Source: Quillaja saponaria (lineage: Eukaryota > Streptophyta > Magnoliopsida > Fabales > Quillajaceae). Taken from it: 64,000 nucleotides of DNA. Position 1 is the first letter of the stretch. Every line of letters begins with the position of its first letter. The translations under genes were made by a program, and so were the position numbers. This document shows positions 23,467 through 35,859 of this stretch, piece after piece. The stretch covers positions 14,657,142 to 14,721,141 of the forward strand of contig CM055606.1 in assembly GCA_029379385.1 (NCBI GenBank). Reading direction: 5' to 3'. Under the pieces are notes generated by a model that had not been told where the DNA came from, made no database searches, and saw only the letters and a list, made by a program, of their open reading frames with translations.

Positions 23467-25999
23467 ACTTATTATAGGCGTATTTACTTCATATGGGTCT
23501 TTTGTAATTGGGTAGAACCAAATGCTCTGCTTTTTTACTGTTTGTGGCCGCCACTACCCTTTTGTTGTTTTCCTTTGGTCGTGCGAACCGGACTAACCTA
23601 CAAAAACGAAACGGTCCTATGTAACCAGTCATCCATAATATCAAATAAATCATTTTCATCTTTGATAAATTTACCAAGAGCTATAGTCAGGTGATCCTCC
23701 TATTTAACTACTTCAACCATTTTCGAACACCTCATAGCATTTTCAGGGCCTTCGAGGCTTCGCTCAAGAGATACTTGTATAAAAAAAATAAAAATAAATG
23801 GAAGATACATATCTTTTAGGATGTTTTACTAAGTTGTTTTTGATATTTTAGATGGAAGCAAGAATTTTTTGATTTTTTTTACTTCAAACCTCAATATTAA
23901 AAAATAATTTAAGGGTGAAAGTGGTAAAATAATATTTAAATTTAAATTTAATAAATATTCAAAAATTATATTTCAATTTAAAATCTAATAAATATTTAAA
24001 ATAAAAATTAAAAAATATTACTTATTTGTCTTGTAAAATTGTGAAAATAATTATTAATTATCTTACTAGTACTTATTAGTTTTATTTTTCTACTTTAAGA
24101 CATTTGGTTCAAGGAGTAAATTATGATGATTGCATTTGATCAAGCAAGAGATGTGAATTAGCTGAGATGCATGTAAACTTGTTGGACATCTGACTGTTAA
24201 AACAAACAATAAATTTTCTGTTTTGAACATTAAAGAATCATGTTACCTATATATGTGTAAAATATTTTTCCTCTTTTATTAAAATTAAAAAAAGAAGAAG
24301 TTAATATAATGTATTGATATATATTAAAAAAAAAAAAAACCCTAAAAGTAAAGGACATGCATTATGGAAAGAAAAAAAAAAAGATTTATTTGAAAAAAAC
24401 TAAAAAAGATTTTTGATATTTTATAGATAAAATCTTGACTTTTTAGTATTTTTTTTTTCAAAATTATTTTTATATTGTACTAGCTAGGACTTTTGATACA
24501 TTGAAACGGTCATAGATTAAGATCTAAGATCCTGTTACAAAGTCAATATCCATTAGAGTTGTAAACTCTCAAAAAAAAAATTAGAGAAAATTACACTTTA
24601 CTCTTATGAGGTTTATAGAAATGACAATATGGTCTAAAATTTGGAAAAATCGATTGTCACTCTTTGTAAAATAGATGGAAAATTAACACTGTTAAAAATT
24701 GATTTTGAGAATATAATGAAAAGCCCTGATTTTATGTCCACAATACCAAAAATTACTATTTTTAATTTTTTTCTATTCAAATGAGTTTTAAATACTTATT
24801 TTGAAAAGAAATAACAAATTCTCTACTTTCATAGTTGTTTTCTCTAAATATCAATACATTATGTTAATCTCAATTTTTTAATTTTAACATTTTTTTTTTA
24901 AAGAAAAAAAAATTACTCTTGAAGGATAAATAGACAATTTAAAATTTATTCATGAAAACAACATATATATTTTTTTTAAAATGGGGAAGAAGATGAAAAG
25001 ATCTTATTAAGTTTTAAAAGTTTTTATTCTTCAATTACTGATTATATCATATAATCTATTAGTTTTCAAATTTTATGTTATCTATTTTTTTTTTCAATTT
25101 GTTTTTTTTTTTTACTTAATTAATATTTCACACATAAATTTTTAAAATAATAAGTACAATGAGCGGAAGTGATGAAAAAAAAATTAATTTTAATTTAAAG
25201 GATAACACTTATTTAGTATTAGTTTTAATATTATAACTTATTTGTCTTGTAAAATTAAAATAGAACTTATTGGTTTTTAGCAGTACTAATAAATTCTAAT
25301 TTTATTTTTTTTTAAAAAATCCAATGTACTTGTGCATGTGTGAAATATTTTCTTTTATATTTTATTAAAAATATTAAGATTAAAATAGTATATTGTTATT
25401 AAAAAAAAAAAAAAAAACCTAGCCGTAGAATGTAACAAAAAATAGGTAAGTATTTATGATTAATTTGAATGGAGAAGTTAAAAAGTAGTAGTTTTTTGAA
25501 AATAAAATAAGGAATTATTTAATATTTTTACCAAATTTATTTTTTAACATTGTTAACTTTTTATCAAAGAGAGATTGATCATCTAAAAAAATAGACAAGA
25601 GTTATTGATTATCCTAATTAAATCAATGCGTAATAATAATAATTAAATCAGTAGATATTCCAACAACATTGTCTGATCATCCTAATTCCAAAAAAAAATA
25701 ATAATAATAAAAAAAATTAAACAGATTCTTTTTGATAAGTGGCTTGACATTCTCTGGTCTTGAAGCAGAACAAGGATACATCACTTTCGGAAATTCGGGC
25801 CAGATGAAGTAATTCAGGCCAAGGCCCATAGGCTTATGTTCTCCCTTGCACCAACAGCTCACACAAATGTTAACATAAAAGTTTAGATACTATCAGAAAA
25901 TATAAAAAATTAAAAAAGTTCTTCCCTGAAAAAGAAGCAAGCAAATATACTAGTTTAGCACAACATGCCAACTTTAAAGTTTAAACACTGATATCCTTT
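23467..25999. other. AT-rich spacer between the MATE and UGT genes
   Basis: Very AT-rich, with long A and T runs and many short A/T repeats (for example TTAAATTTAAATTTAATAAA near 23940). No protein-like open frame and no terminal repeats I could match. The open frame at 25677-25862 (minus) is low complexity at its end and is not supported. Confidence 0.5.
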
Positions 26000-28195
26000 T
26001 TAATTCGAGTTGGTGACTATCTCTACTAAAGTCTTGAAATTTTCAGTAGAGCTACCATTATATTCAACAGCCTTCATGGCAGGTCCTTTGAGTTTTCCAA
26101 TTTCCTCTCTCATTTTCTTCCCTTCTTCACAGGACAAAATTAATTCCAAGGCCTTCACTGCCCCATTTTTTGTGATAACCTGATTCTCAATTCCCATACC
26201 AATCCCCCATACTGATTCCAAGATCCGAGTGTTCAACCTTTGGTCTCCAAAAAATGGCCTACAAATCATTGGCACACCACCTATGATGCTTTCCAAAACT
26301 GAATTCCACCCACAATGTGTCACAAACACACCAACTGATGCATGTCCCAGGATTTGTATTTGGGGAGCCCATGGAACAATTTTGCCGTATGTTTTTGTCC
26401 TTTCTAGGAACCCAGTTGGCAGTTTTTCCTCTGGCTTTCCCCTAAATGACCAAAGAAATGGAAACTTGCACTCTTCTAGTGCCTCTGCTAATGCTCCTAG
26501 CTCATGAGGTGGTGGTGTAATCACACTACCAAAGCTAATGTATGCTACTGATGCAGTTTCATATTTGTCCAACCACTCTAAGCAACCATGCTCATCTGAA
26601 ATCAATGGTGGTGGTGATGTCAATGGGAAAGGGCCAACATTGAGAAATCTTTTGAATTTTAACTTGAGCTCGTTAACAATAACTGGGTCTACTTCTTCAA
26701 AAGAATTAATGGCGACAGCAGTAGCATGGGGCAGCATTAGTCCCATTTTATAGATCATTGTTGCAAAAGGTGACTCTATGTCAGCCACTACTCCTTCAGG
26801 CAAGTCCGCTACACTTACAGCAGAAAACCCGGGAATAAAATTGAGGCTTCGGTTTTTTGGGGCTGCAAGAAAGAAAATTTTATGTTACTATCAGATGATC
26901 AGGACCAACCAGTTTAGCTCAACAGTGACACTGGACTTGATGGAATTTCCTCATGCTAGAGTTCCAATATTGATACTGTAGAGTTGCATTTGATGAATAT
27001 AAGCTAAAACTATTTTAGAACTGGCGCTTTGGCACATCAATTTTATGGTGCTAGACAAAGGTTATGAAATTTAAGACACTAAAGAATTGCAATCAAGATG
27101 AGATGCACAAGCCATCACAGAAGTAGCCTAATTTATTTTCCAAATCCATAATTATCACTAACTGCATGACCGACTGCAGCTAGTAAATGATGAACTGAGA
27201 AAAAGTTTTATTTTTTGGGTGCTTAAACAAGAAAAGATTCTAAGAACTAAGTTGATTGATCCTCTAAAACTCTACCAAACAGTCACCAAGAAGTAGGCAA
27301 GAAGCAAAACTATAAATGAATAACCTAAAAAATGCTTACAGTACTATTTGAAACAATTTGTAGGTAGATGAAATTACAAGCTACCACTCAGATGCAGATG
27401 TTATACATTTATGAGCCAATATAATTAGGCAAAACAACAGAAAGTTACACTTATGTACCACATTGATGAACTACCACCTATAGAAGGTCAATTGTCGTTT
27501 TCAAATTTTAGTTCCTTTCTTTGAGATTCATACAGATTTACTCTTAAAAATCCTGTGAAAATAAAAAAAAATCTTTACCATATGATGAAGTACTAGTCTA
27601 AGTTTTTCATTTTCTTACATTTGTTCATCCATCAAGCTTTTCTAGAGGATCTGCAATAATCAAAAGCTATATATGTTAAATCCTTACCACCAACAGAGCT
27701 TATCTTTTCCCGGATAATGTCTGTATCAACATGGACAAGAAGGGAATGAGGGGCGGCGGTCCAAAGAGGAACCCACTTCACATGCATTTCCTCAGCCATT
27801 TCAGCAGCAAACCAATAAAAAGCATCAGTTAAAAAGGAACTAATTTTCCTCCCAGACTCTGCCACGGCAATTTCCATAGCACTCTTAAAGTTCTCAGGCA
27901 TGGCCTTTAAGAACAGGGCAACAGGTTCAGTATGATTCCCAGAAGGTACATAACCCTCTGGTAACCCATCAAACACATTATAAGGCCTAATATTTTTAAA
28001 CCCCAAGTTATTCTCAATCTGCCTTGAGAAAACAGATTCATTGGATTGAGCTGTGCTGAAGAATGAGAAAATTACTTCTGGGGCAGCAGCTGCAATTCTT
28101 TGAACCATTCTGAGAAGTGGGATTACATGTGTCCCAAAAGGGAATGCAAAAACAGCAACATGTTGGCCAGATAAAGCAATTTTAGGCTCTGCCAT
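26000..28195 (-). CDS. Family 1 UDP-glycosyltransferase, UGT78-like (flavonoid/anthocyanidin 3-O-glucosyltransferase type)
   Basis: Cytosolic GT1 enzyme likely to move glucose from UDP-glucose to the 3-OH of a flavonol or anthocyanidin. Two exons, complement(27688..28195) and complement(26000..26862), flank an 825-bp GT-AG intron and give 456 aa, the usual UGT78 length. I chose the ATG at 28195 (MAEPKIAL, ACCATGG context) over an in-frame ATG 33 bp upstream. GQHVAVFAFPFGTH supplies the catalytic His (H12) and LTDAFYWFA the partner Asp. The PSPG box spans about 334-377: it starts WAPQIQ, contains THCGWNS, and ends FFGDQ. The final Gln favours UDP-glucose; galactosyl enzymes often have His there. 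NSFEEVDP and GSSTENFK are also typical. No defects. The nearest relative in the window is the broken copy at 32.3-32.8 kb on the same strand, so this was a tandem pair. Confidence 0.93.
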
Positions 28196-28317
28196 GGTTG
28201 ATTCAATAAAGGGCAAGCTTGTTAACAATAAATTAATCAGAAAGGAAACAAAAGCAACCCTTTTCGTTTCGTTTTGTTTTGTTTTATGTTCTTCTGTCTG
28301 AGAAAACTGAGTCCGAA

Positions 28318-28325
28318 ATATATAA
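28318..28325 (-). promoter_or_regulatory. Possible TATA box of the UGT gene
   Basis: TTATATAT on the minus strand, about 125 bp before the chosen ATG and 58 bp from the edge of the upstream MITE. Weak, because the surroundings are AT-rich. Confidence 0.35.
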
Positions 28326-28382
28326 AATTTTGAGGAGTGGGAGGTTTTGGAGAATGGTTGGTTTGGGGGGTAGAATAGAATA

Positions 28383-28775
28383 GGACAAATTATATTTTAG
28401 GTCCCTATAGTTTTGTTGTTTTTTCAAATGAGTCATTGTGTTTTGAAAATTTTCAATTGAGTCATTATATTTTTATTTTAAATTCAATTGGGTTGCATGC
28501 ATGAATTTCTAACAATTTACAAATGAAAAGTATCTAAAGAATAAGATCAAGCCAATCAAATAATACAAGAGTATGATGATTTTAATATTTATGAACAAAA
28601 ATACAATAATTTTTTATAAATCACATAAAATTATGATGAATAGGTATTTATGAGACTCAATTAAAATAAAAATAAAAATAAAAACATACTGATTAAATTG
28701 AAATCTTTTAAAATACAGTAACTTACTTATTTTAAAAAATAGTAAAATTATAGGGATCCAAAATATAATTTGGCC
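28383..28775. mobile_element. 393-bp MULE-type MITE with perfect 9-bp target-site duplication
   Basis: The left end is GGACAAATTATATTTTAGGT and continues CCCTATAGTTTT. The right end, read in reverse complement, is GGCCAAATTATATTTTGGAT then CCCTATAATTTT. This gives terminal inverted repeats of about 32 bp with four mismatches. The flanks carry AATAGAATA exactly on both sides (28374-28382 and 28776-28784). A 9-bp duplication is the signature of Mutator-like (MULE) transposition. There is no coding capacity. The element sits about 190 bp upstream of the UGT start codon, so it may lie in the core promoter region. Confidence 0.85.
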
Positions 28776-28784
28776 AATAGAATA

Positions 28785-30212
28785 TTAAGAGCATGTAGAA
28801 GGTACGTGTCAATATTGAAGTAGAAAATTCCAAATGTATGTTTAAGAAAAATAATTAGTTATCTTATATTATTAAATAAATTTATCTAAATAGATATTTT
28901 CATTATAAATATGATAATGAGATTATTTTTTGTCTTCACGAAAAAAGACATATAAGATCAAAATTAGAATGATAAATCTCACTCTTATCAGATTGAAAAA
29001 AAAACACAAAAAAATTGATAAATCTCACTTTCTTATATATCTGTTTGGCTATCCCTGTTCGTGCCGTATAAGAAATCAAGAATGAAGTTGGTATTACAAT
29101 ACATTTTATCTAAAATAAAATAAATTATCATTCCATTCAATCGCACCTTGAATAGAATTATACTTTATACACAACAATTTAGTTCTTATTGTCATTAAGC
29201 CAAACCAAGAGATACTATAACTTCAACGTTTACTAGTTATTTTCTCACTTCCTTTTCACATGACTCTTGTCTATATAAGTAATTATCAAATTATTTGAAA
29301 ACAAGCAAATAATTTGGTAAGTAATTACTAATAATTTTATAAGTAGAAAAAAGTGAAATAAAGCAATAAAAGAAGGACATAATAGAAAATTTATTACAAT
29401 CAATGGGAAATCAATATTTATACCTGAGTGATGTTAGGCACTTTTTTCTTAAAATATTATTTGCATTTCTACATATTATAATCGAGCTTATAACAAATTT
29501 ATCTTCTAAGATAATTTTTTTTTTTTTATATTCTAATTACAAGATAAAATTTAGACAGCAAATATATGAAATTGAGAAAAAGAACAATAGATGAAAACAT
29601 ATTATCTGAAACTTATTAAAACATGAAAACATTTTAAGTAATAAAAATACATATCTAGAGTGTAGTACAATGCTCAACAATAATTTAAAATCATAAAAAT
29701 TCAATACATAATATTGTTTAATTTTAAATTATAAAAAAATATTTAATTATTAAAATATCATTAAATTTATTATTTTGTTGACTTTATATAATTATGATTC
29801 TGACACAAGTTTGTAGTAATAAATATGACACATGAGTTTTGAATTGATTATTTTTTTTATTTGGACAACAAATTGCCACGTGAAGGCCCAAAATGTACCA
29901 TGCATGGTTTCTACTTACCACAGTCCACAAGATATGCACACCCGTGTTGAATGGAAAAGTAAGAAGTAAGAAAGGCAAGCAGAAAGTTAGTTGGCTCCCC
30001 AAAAATGTGTTGTAGGACAATTAAGGCGTGGCTCAACAATGGCCATGCAAGTTTTTAGATTTCTTTTTCATGTTGTAAAACCATTTGCCTATTTAATGCG
30101 CCTTTACTCTTTAATTTGTTGTAATTAAAATTCTTATAAAATTACTTTAATTAAGTCTCTACCCAAATATCTCTTGCAAATTAACTTATTAAAAGACGAT
30201 GGATGGATGGAT
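28785..30212. other. AT-rich spacer left of the foldback element
   Basis: No gene or classified repeat seen. Open frames (29403-29594; 29784-30020 minus) are hydrophobic low-complexity translations of AT-rich DNA. Confidence 0.5.
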
Positions 30213-30668
30213 GATTGTTATTTTTTAATTTTATTTGATATCTATTTATTTATTTTTATTTTTTAATTTATATACACTTAATTCACTTAATTAATATGCT
30301 TCTCATGAAAACTATTCTAATTAAATAGTTCCATTGATTTTTTTTAATTATTTTTTGTAAATTAATCTCTTAGTGTTTTTTTCTTTTACAACTTGACCTT
30401 TAATTTTATTATATTAGGCTGTAGGAAATTAAAATATAATTTTGTGATTAACAATTTTGCTTGATGTAGGTGCTGATCAATTAGAACAGTTTTCAATAAA
30501 ATTAAGAGGTCAATATGCAAGAAAAAAAAAATCAGTGAAACTATTTAATTAGAACAGTTTTCAAGATAAACATATAAATTAAGTCAATTAAGTGGATATA
30601 ATTGTACAGAAAAATAAGGAAATTAATAAATAGACATACATTAAATAAAATAAAATTAAAACTCTTGA
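30213..30668. repeat. Long imperfect inverted repeat (foldback-like element)
   Basis: The left arm (about 30213-30427) and right arm (about 30496-30668) are reverse complements over most of their length, with small gaps. For example GAAAACTATTCTAATTAAAT (left) matches the complement of the right arm around ATTTAATTAGAACAGTTTTC. Further outward, the left TATACACTTAATTCACTTAA matches the complement of TTAAGTCAATTAAGTGGATA on the right. The central unpaired part is roughly 70-90 bp and holds another copy of AATTAGAACAGTTTTC. No coding frame. It is consistent with a foldback-type MITE; no target duplication was identified. Confidence 0.65.
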
Positions 30669-32269
30669 AATAAAATTAGGTACAAAGAAAAAAGATATAG
30701 GAATACTTTTTCAAATTGAAAACAAAAAAAATGAGGCAAGAAAAAAAATTCTTAAAGAGTACGTAAAATATGAAATAAAATTATAAAATGTAAATATATT
30801 TAATGAAATGTTAAGTAGGATTATTATTTTTATATAAAAAAATGAGTTGTCTTAATTTTAATAATTTATTATGATCTAAACAGTTTAGATGAGAGAAACT
30901 CTTCAAATCCAAATATCTCATGTTAGCAAAATTTAAAAAAAAAATCTTTGCATTTTTTGATTCACTTATCAAAACTTAATATCTAACATTGTAATGAAGA
31001 TTTCTTAGAATAATAAAAAAAGAAGAAATTGAAACATCAGAAAACACAAGTCTTATAGATTTTTTTTTTTCTTTTTCTTCTTATTACATTATATCAAAAA
31101 CCAATGTTTTCTTAAACAACAAAATGATAGTTTTGGAGAGAAAAACTTTGAACAATTGGTGAAACGAAAGCCTCCACACGAACTCTTTTTTTCCAGACCA
31201 TTTATTAAGAGTTGGAGATCAACTTTATATTTGTGTACGACAACTAAATGAATGAAAAATATAATATCTCTATTCAACAATTTCTTATATGGTATTAAAG
31301 TAAGTCTTATTTAAATAGTAAGTCCTAGCTAGTTCTCTTGTTTTTTCCACTCTTGTTTTTGCCTATTCTGGAATCATGAACAAAAAAAAAAGAAAAAGAA
31401 AAATTCATTCACTATTCTTAAACCCAATTTCCATCAAGTTCGACCTCATCTCCAATCTAAACAAAGCAATACTCTGTGCCAATCTGAGACCATGATCCCA
31501 TCTCCATTTTTCAGTCTAAACAAACCAAAACTTTTTCTCTTAAATGCCTTTCAAACAATCCCAAACTCAAATTTCATTTTGATCTATACCCACCCATCTT
31601 TGTGGAGTCTAATGAGATTTTATCTCACCTATCGAATTTTGATACTGTTCCAACATGGACCAAACACAAAATCTTCCGATTCGATATTAAAACAAAACCA
31701 TTCCAATTCAATATCAAAATACAATCATTCCAATTCAATACTTTTAAAAGTTTTTTCTTTTTTCTTTTTTTTTGAATGACAAGGAGTTCAAATACTGTTA
31801 TCCAGAATTGGCCATATATATATATATATATTCTTCATAATTCTGAAAGCAGGTTCCTTCACCCAATGGGAAAATGTAACCACAAGGCTTTAATCACCAT
31901 AAACTACATTTTTGAATAGACATTGGAGAAATTAATTAGTTTAAGGATATTGATCTTAAAGGGTGTGAACTTGTTTAAAATGATTTATACGGTCATTGGA
32001 CAAATATTTGATTTATAGTTTATTTTTATCATTACAAGCAAAGAAAACAAATTTTGACTCGAATCAATCCACATGCTAATATATATTATTTTATTTTTCT
32101 ATCAATGATAGATTTGAGGATGGAACTACGAATTTTAGATCTCTTACTTATTAGCAGAAAAAGAATTACAAATTATAACTAAACTTAAATGCATGCATTT
32201 TTACATAATTTAATTCATATACTATAAAAAATAAATAACTTAACCTTGTTTGATAGCTAAGATCCTTAC
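30669..32269. other. Spacer where exon 2 of the UGT copy should lie
   Basis: AT-rich DNA with no PSPG-box coding sequence (no WAPQ or HCGWNS translation on the minus strand). The second exon of the neighbouring UGT copy is therefore absent at least as far as the foldback element. Short near-tandem copies of CATTCCAATTCAATA occur at about 31690-31745, and a (TA)n run near 31816-31831. Confidence 0.5.
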
Positions 32270-32769
32270 CAGAAAACCCTAATTTGTCCCGGATGTCATC
32301 GGTATTGACATGAACAAGAAGGGGGTGAGGCCCGGCCGTCCATAACGCAACCCATGGTATGTGTAATTCATCTGCAATGACACCGGCAAATCCATAAAAT
32401 GCATCAGTCACTAATGCACTGATCTCATTTCCGGTCTCAGCCACCACCTTATCCATAACACTCCTAAAGTATCCGGTGCCACCTTTAGAAACAGCTCAAC
32501 CGGCTCGATCGGATAAGAAGCGACATAATTATCTGGTAAACCATTCGGTACATCGTAAGGCCTTACATTATCAACATATTGCTTGTTGTGCTTAACATTT
32601 CCAGAGAAGAAAATGTTATTGGATTGGCTTGTGCTAAAAAATGTGAACCTCACGTCTGGGGCTACGGCGGCGATTCTATGGATTATACTGAGGAGTGGGG
32701 CTGCATGGGTGGCGAAAGGGAATGCGAAAACGGCGACGTGTTTACCCTGTTTGTCAAGGTTGGTTGCAT
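32270..32769 (-). pseudogene. Truncated UGT78-like glycosyltransferase pseudogene (exon 1 only, two frameshifts)
   Basis: On the minus strand the exon reads HVAVFAFPFATHAAPLLS, then VRFTFFSTSQSNN, VRPYDVPNGLPDNY and EPVELFLK. After a frame change it reads SVMDKVVAETG, LVTDAFYGFAG and LLVHVNTDDIRDKLGF. This matches exon 1 of the intact UGT at 26.0-28.2 kb, ending at the same conserved donor (TCTG|GTAAGG). Lesion 1: the ATG at 32769 is one frame away from HVAVF, which implies a one-base loss near 32745-32760; no in-frame ATG exists. Lesion 2: a one-base loss in an expected TTTAGG near 32461-32475. Exon 2 with the PSPG box is missing. The UDP-sugar site is gone, so no activity is possible. It is a dead tandem duplicate, but the conservation suggests fairly recent decay. 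Confidence 0.88.
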
Positions 32770-35700
32770 GGTTGGTTAATGGGTTAGTTTGATGGAAAAA
32801 TGAAGGATCTTAGCAACTAGCATGGTTGTGTAACTTTTCTTAAGGCTAGCCTTGATGGAGCCAAGTTCTATACTTGATTAAGTTGTGGATTGTTGAAGAA
32901 GAGGGAGTTTGACAAAGTAAAGGTTGTTATGTTGGGGTGAAAGATATATTTACTGAATGGTGGTGTTTGTAACCACAAGTGTTGCGAGATTAATGCTGCA
33001 CGATAATTTAAATTCTATTAAGTCTAAATCGAATTTATTATTAAGTTAACATATGACAAAAAAAGTCTTTACACATGCAAATAACTTCTCTATTTTTAGA
33101 AAGAGACTTGTTTTGATGTACTCGAGGCATGATTTCTATATGTGGCAGTATAAGTAACACGATACTAACTGCTTTATATGAATGCTTTTGAAAACAACTT
33201 ATATGATTGTTGTACATCCACGTATGAGGTCTATAAATGTAAGGATAATATGGACCGTCATCTAAAACTCTTTTCCTCACAAAATGTGATTCAAATAATA
33301 AAATATATACTTGAATTCAACTGTTGGGAGGTTTCTAATGTCAAGAGTTTGAGCTCAAAAAAAAAAAATATGTGAAAAAGAATAACTACAAATTTTAAAT
33401 AAAATTATGCTCACAACCAAAAATTGGTAAACCAAAAAAAAAATCTTTCTTTTAAATGGTGCTAATTGGTTAATGACTCCTTTTCTCTTCCTCTATAAAT
33501 AATTGGAAAACTTGTTACGTGTTGAACATTCCATGATGTTCATATTCCAACTTCAAAGATAAATGTTTATTTTTATTTTTATTTTATTCAAAGATGGATT
33601 TTTGATATTCTTCCCTTTTTTGTCTACTTCAGAGTTACAATTCTTAATATCACGCATGTCCTTTACTTCTTCAAGATCTTCTTTATATATAATAATTATT
33701 CTTCAAATGTTATTCTCCAATTATTAATATTTTCTTTCTTTCTTTTTCAATAAAATTATTTGCAAATTAGGCATTTCTCAAATTATTTTTCAAGATTCTC
33801 TCACAACTAAATTAATTCTCTCAAATTATTTTTCTAGACCCTCTCACCATCATTATCTCATATTATTCTATTGTTTTTTTCACCATCATTACCTCGGATT
33901 ATTCTATGAATTTTCTCACCATAATCATTGACCCAAGAATTTAGTTTAAGTTTTATGTTAAGTGCACCTATTAAACATATTTATGTTAATTGCAACTGTC
34001 AAGCTGTATCAATTTGGTGTACTTAATTATATACTAGTTGACTTAGGTTTGTGCATAAATACCTTACAAGAATATGAATAAAATAAATTCCATTTCATCT
34101 CTCAATTTATTTTACACTTTCCAAAATTCATAATCATGCTCGATAAATGTTGAAAAAAAAAATGACATATAAGTTTATATTCTGTAATATTATTTTAGAG
34201 ATTCAGTAAAATAATAAAGTAGATTCTGAAGAAAAAAACTAGGCAAAAGAGAGAACCATCAATTGAAAAAATGTGTGCCTGCTTTACAAAAAAAATTAAC
34301 AAATTGATATTCTCATTATTAATAACTCCATTAAAAACAGTTGAGCTTGAAAAAATTGTAACTTTTTGAAAAACAAATTTGGCAATCATAATCGAACACG
34401 GATGCCACCCCATTGTTAATACTTTTATACCCCCAAAAGTCCAAAACACGTACCCAGGTTAGCTAACGGCTGTTATCAATAAGTGTTTGAACAACATTTT
34501 CATATTTCTTTGGCTAATTTCAATTTTCAACCACCTATGCCATCATAAACCAAAGGCAGAATCTAAACCTCCCTAACTAATTCTTGGCTCCTCACGATGC
34601 TGCTCGGTCTGCCCTTAAAATAATGCAACCATTGGTTCGAGATAATAGATTCAGATTGTGTGGAAAACAACATGTAGAGTTGGATGTTCTAGAGTGAATT
34701 GTTTTGGAGGTAGGGGTGTGTTTATGACTTGCAACTATGATCATCTTGGAAATTATATTAGGGAAAAGTCCTTATTAATTTTGTTTCTTCCAATCGTTGA
34801 ATGAAAAAAATTGTCCGGAATAAAAATTAGTTACGTTTGTTAGAAAATAAGGATTTTTTGTCTAGATAATCATTTTCACCAAAGCATATTTTCAGTCTTT
34901 TTTTCCCTTAAACTTGAAAAATCTATTACCTCCTAGAGAAGTGTTAATATTGCCTACCTTTACTGCTACAATAACCCAAGTCTCCTTCTCAAGTCCGATA
35001 CCTCTCCTCTCCCCAACACTTAATTCACTCACTTCACTCATTCTCTCAGACTCTGACTCCCTTTGTTTATCTCTATAACTCCATTGGCTGCTGCATTCAC
35101 CTCCGTCCAGACCTCCTCTATTTAACCTAGATTGTTCTTGTTCTTCAGTGGTAAGCTTTCCTTGGATTTTCTCATGTGCCAGTAGACTGTTTTCAGTGAT
35201 TTCGAAGATTGAAAGGTACGAATTTAACCTTTTTTTTTTATGTTTAATGCCTCATAAATTATAATAATATCTGAATTGGTGATGTTTCACCTTGACCCTA
35301 ATGCATGGATGATTGCATTTTTGTTTTTTGTTTGATATTTAGCAATTGGTCTAGGGTTTATGTTTTTGTCTTAAATTTGACCAATTTCTTATGAAGGGAC
35401 TGAAATATTTATTATATTAGTGTAGAAATGAGATTATTGTTTGTTATTTTTCATTGAATTCATGTTTAAGGTTGACTACTACAATTTCTCAATGTGAGGT
35501 TTTAAGGATATGAGGATTAAAATTCTTTATGATTTATGTTTTATGAATACATGATTTGTTTTACATTATTATGGTTTTTGTTCTTGATTACATGATTTGC
35601 CTTGCACTATTATGGTTTTCCTTCTTCTTGGTTATTTTTAGAACATGGATTTAATTCATTTGACAAGGAATATGAAGGTGCTCATATGCTTGTTTTTCCA

Positions 35701-35859
35701 TTTGGATATGCTAGACAAATTGACATACTTAATAGTTCTATTGATTGTTTTCATTGATTGGAAGTAAAAATAATAATAATAAGAAGAAGAAGAGAAAGTG
35801 GAATGTCTACAATACATAGAAATATCCTTAGAAATCTTAACTTTGATATAATGGTTTTT
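32770..35859. other. Intergenic spacer with no recognised gene
   Basis: Mostly AT-rich. At 33835-33925 a roughly 45-bp phrase (CACCATCATTA then TATTATTCTAT) occurs twice in tandem. A C/T-rich stretch at about 34975-35150 looks like a plant 5' leader and is followed by a consensus-like donor (GTGGTAAGC), but no coding exon follows. It may be the leader of a lost gene or part of the Harbinger element to the right. Confidence 0.4.

Noticed and set aside
26229..26981. Plus-strand open frames over UGT exon 2
   Set aside because: Antisense shadows of the conserved UGT exon, with no starts or domains of their own.
32579..32792. Plus-strand open frames around 32.6-32.8 kb
   Set aside because: Antisense of the UGT pseudogene exon.
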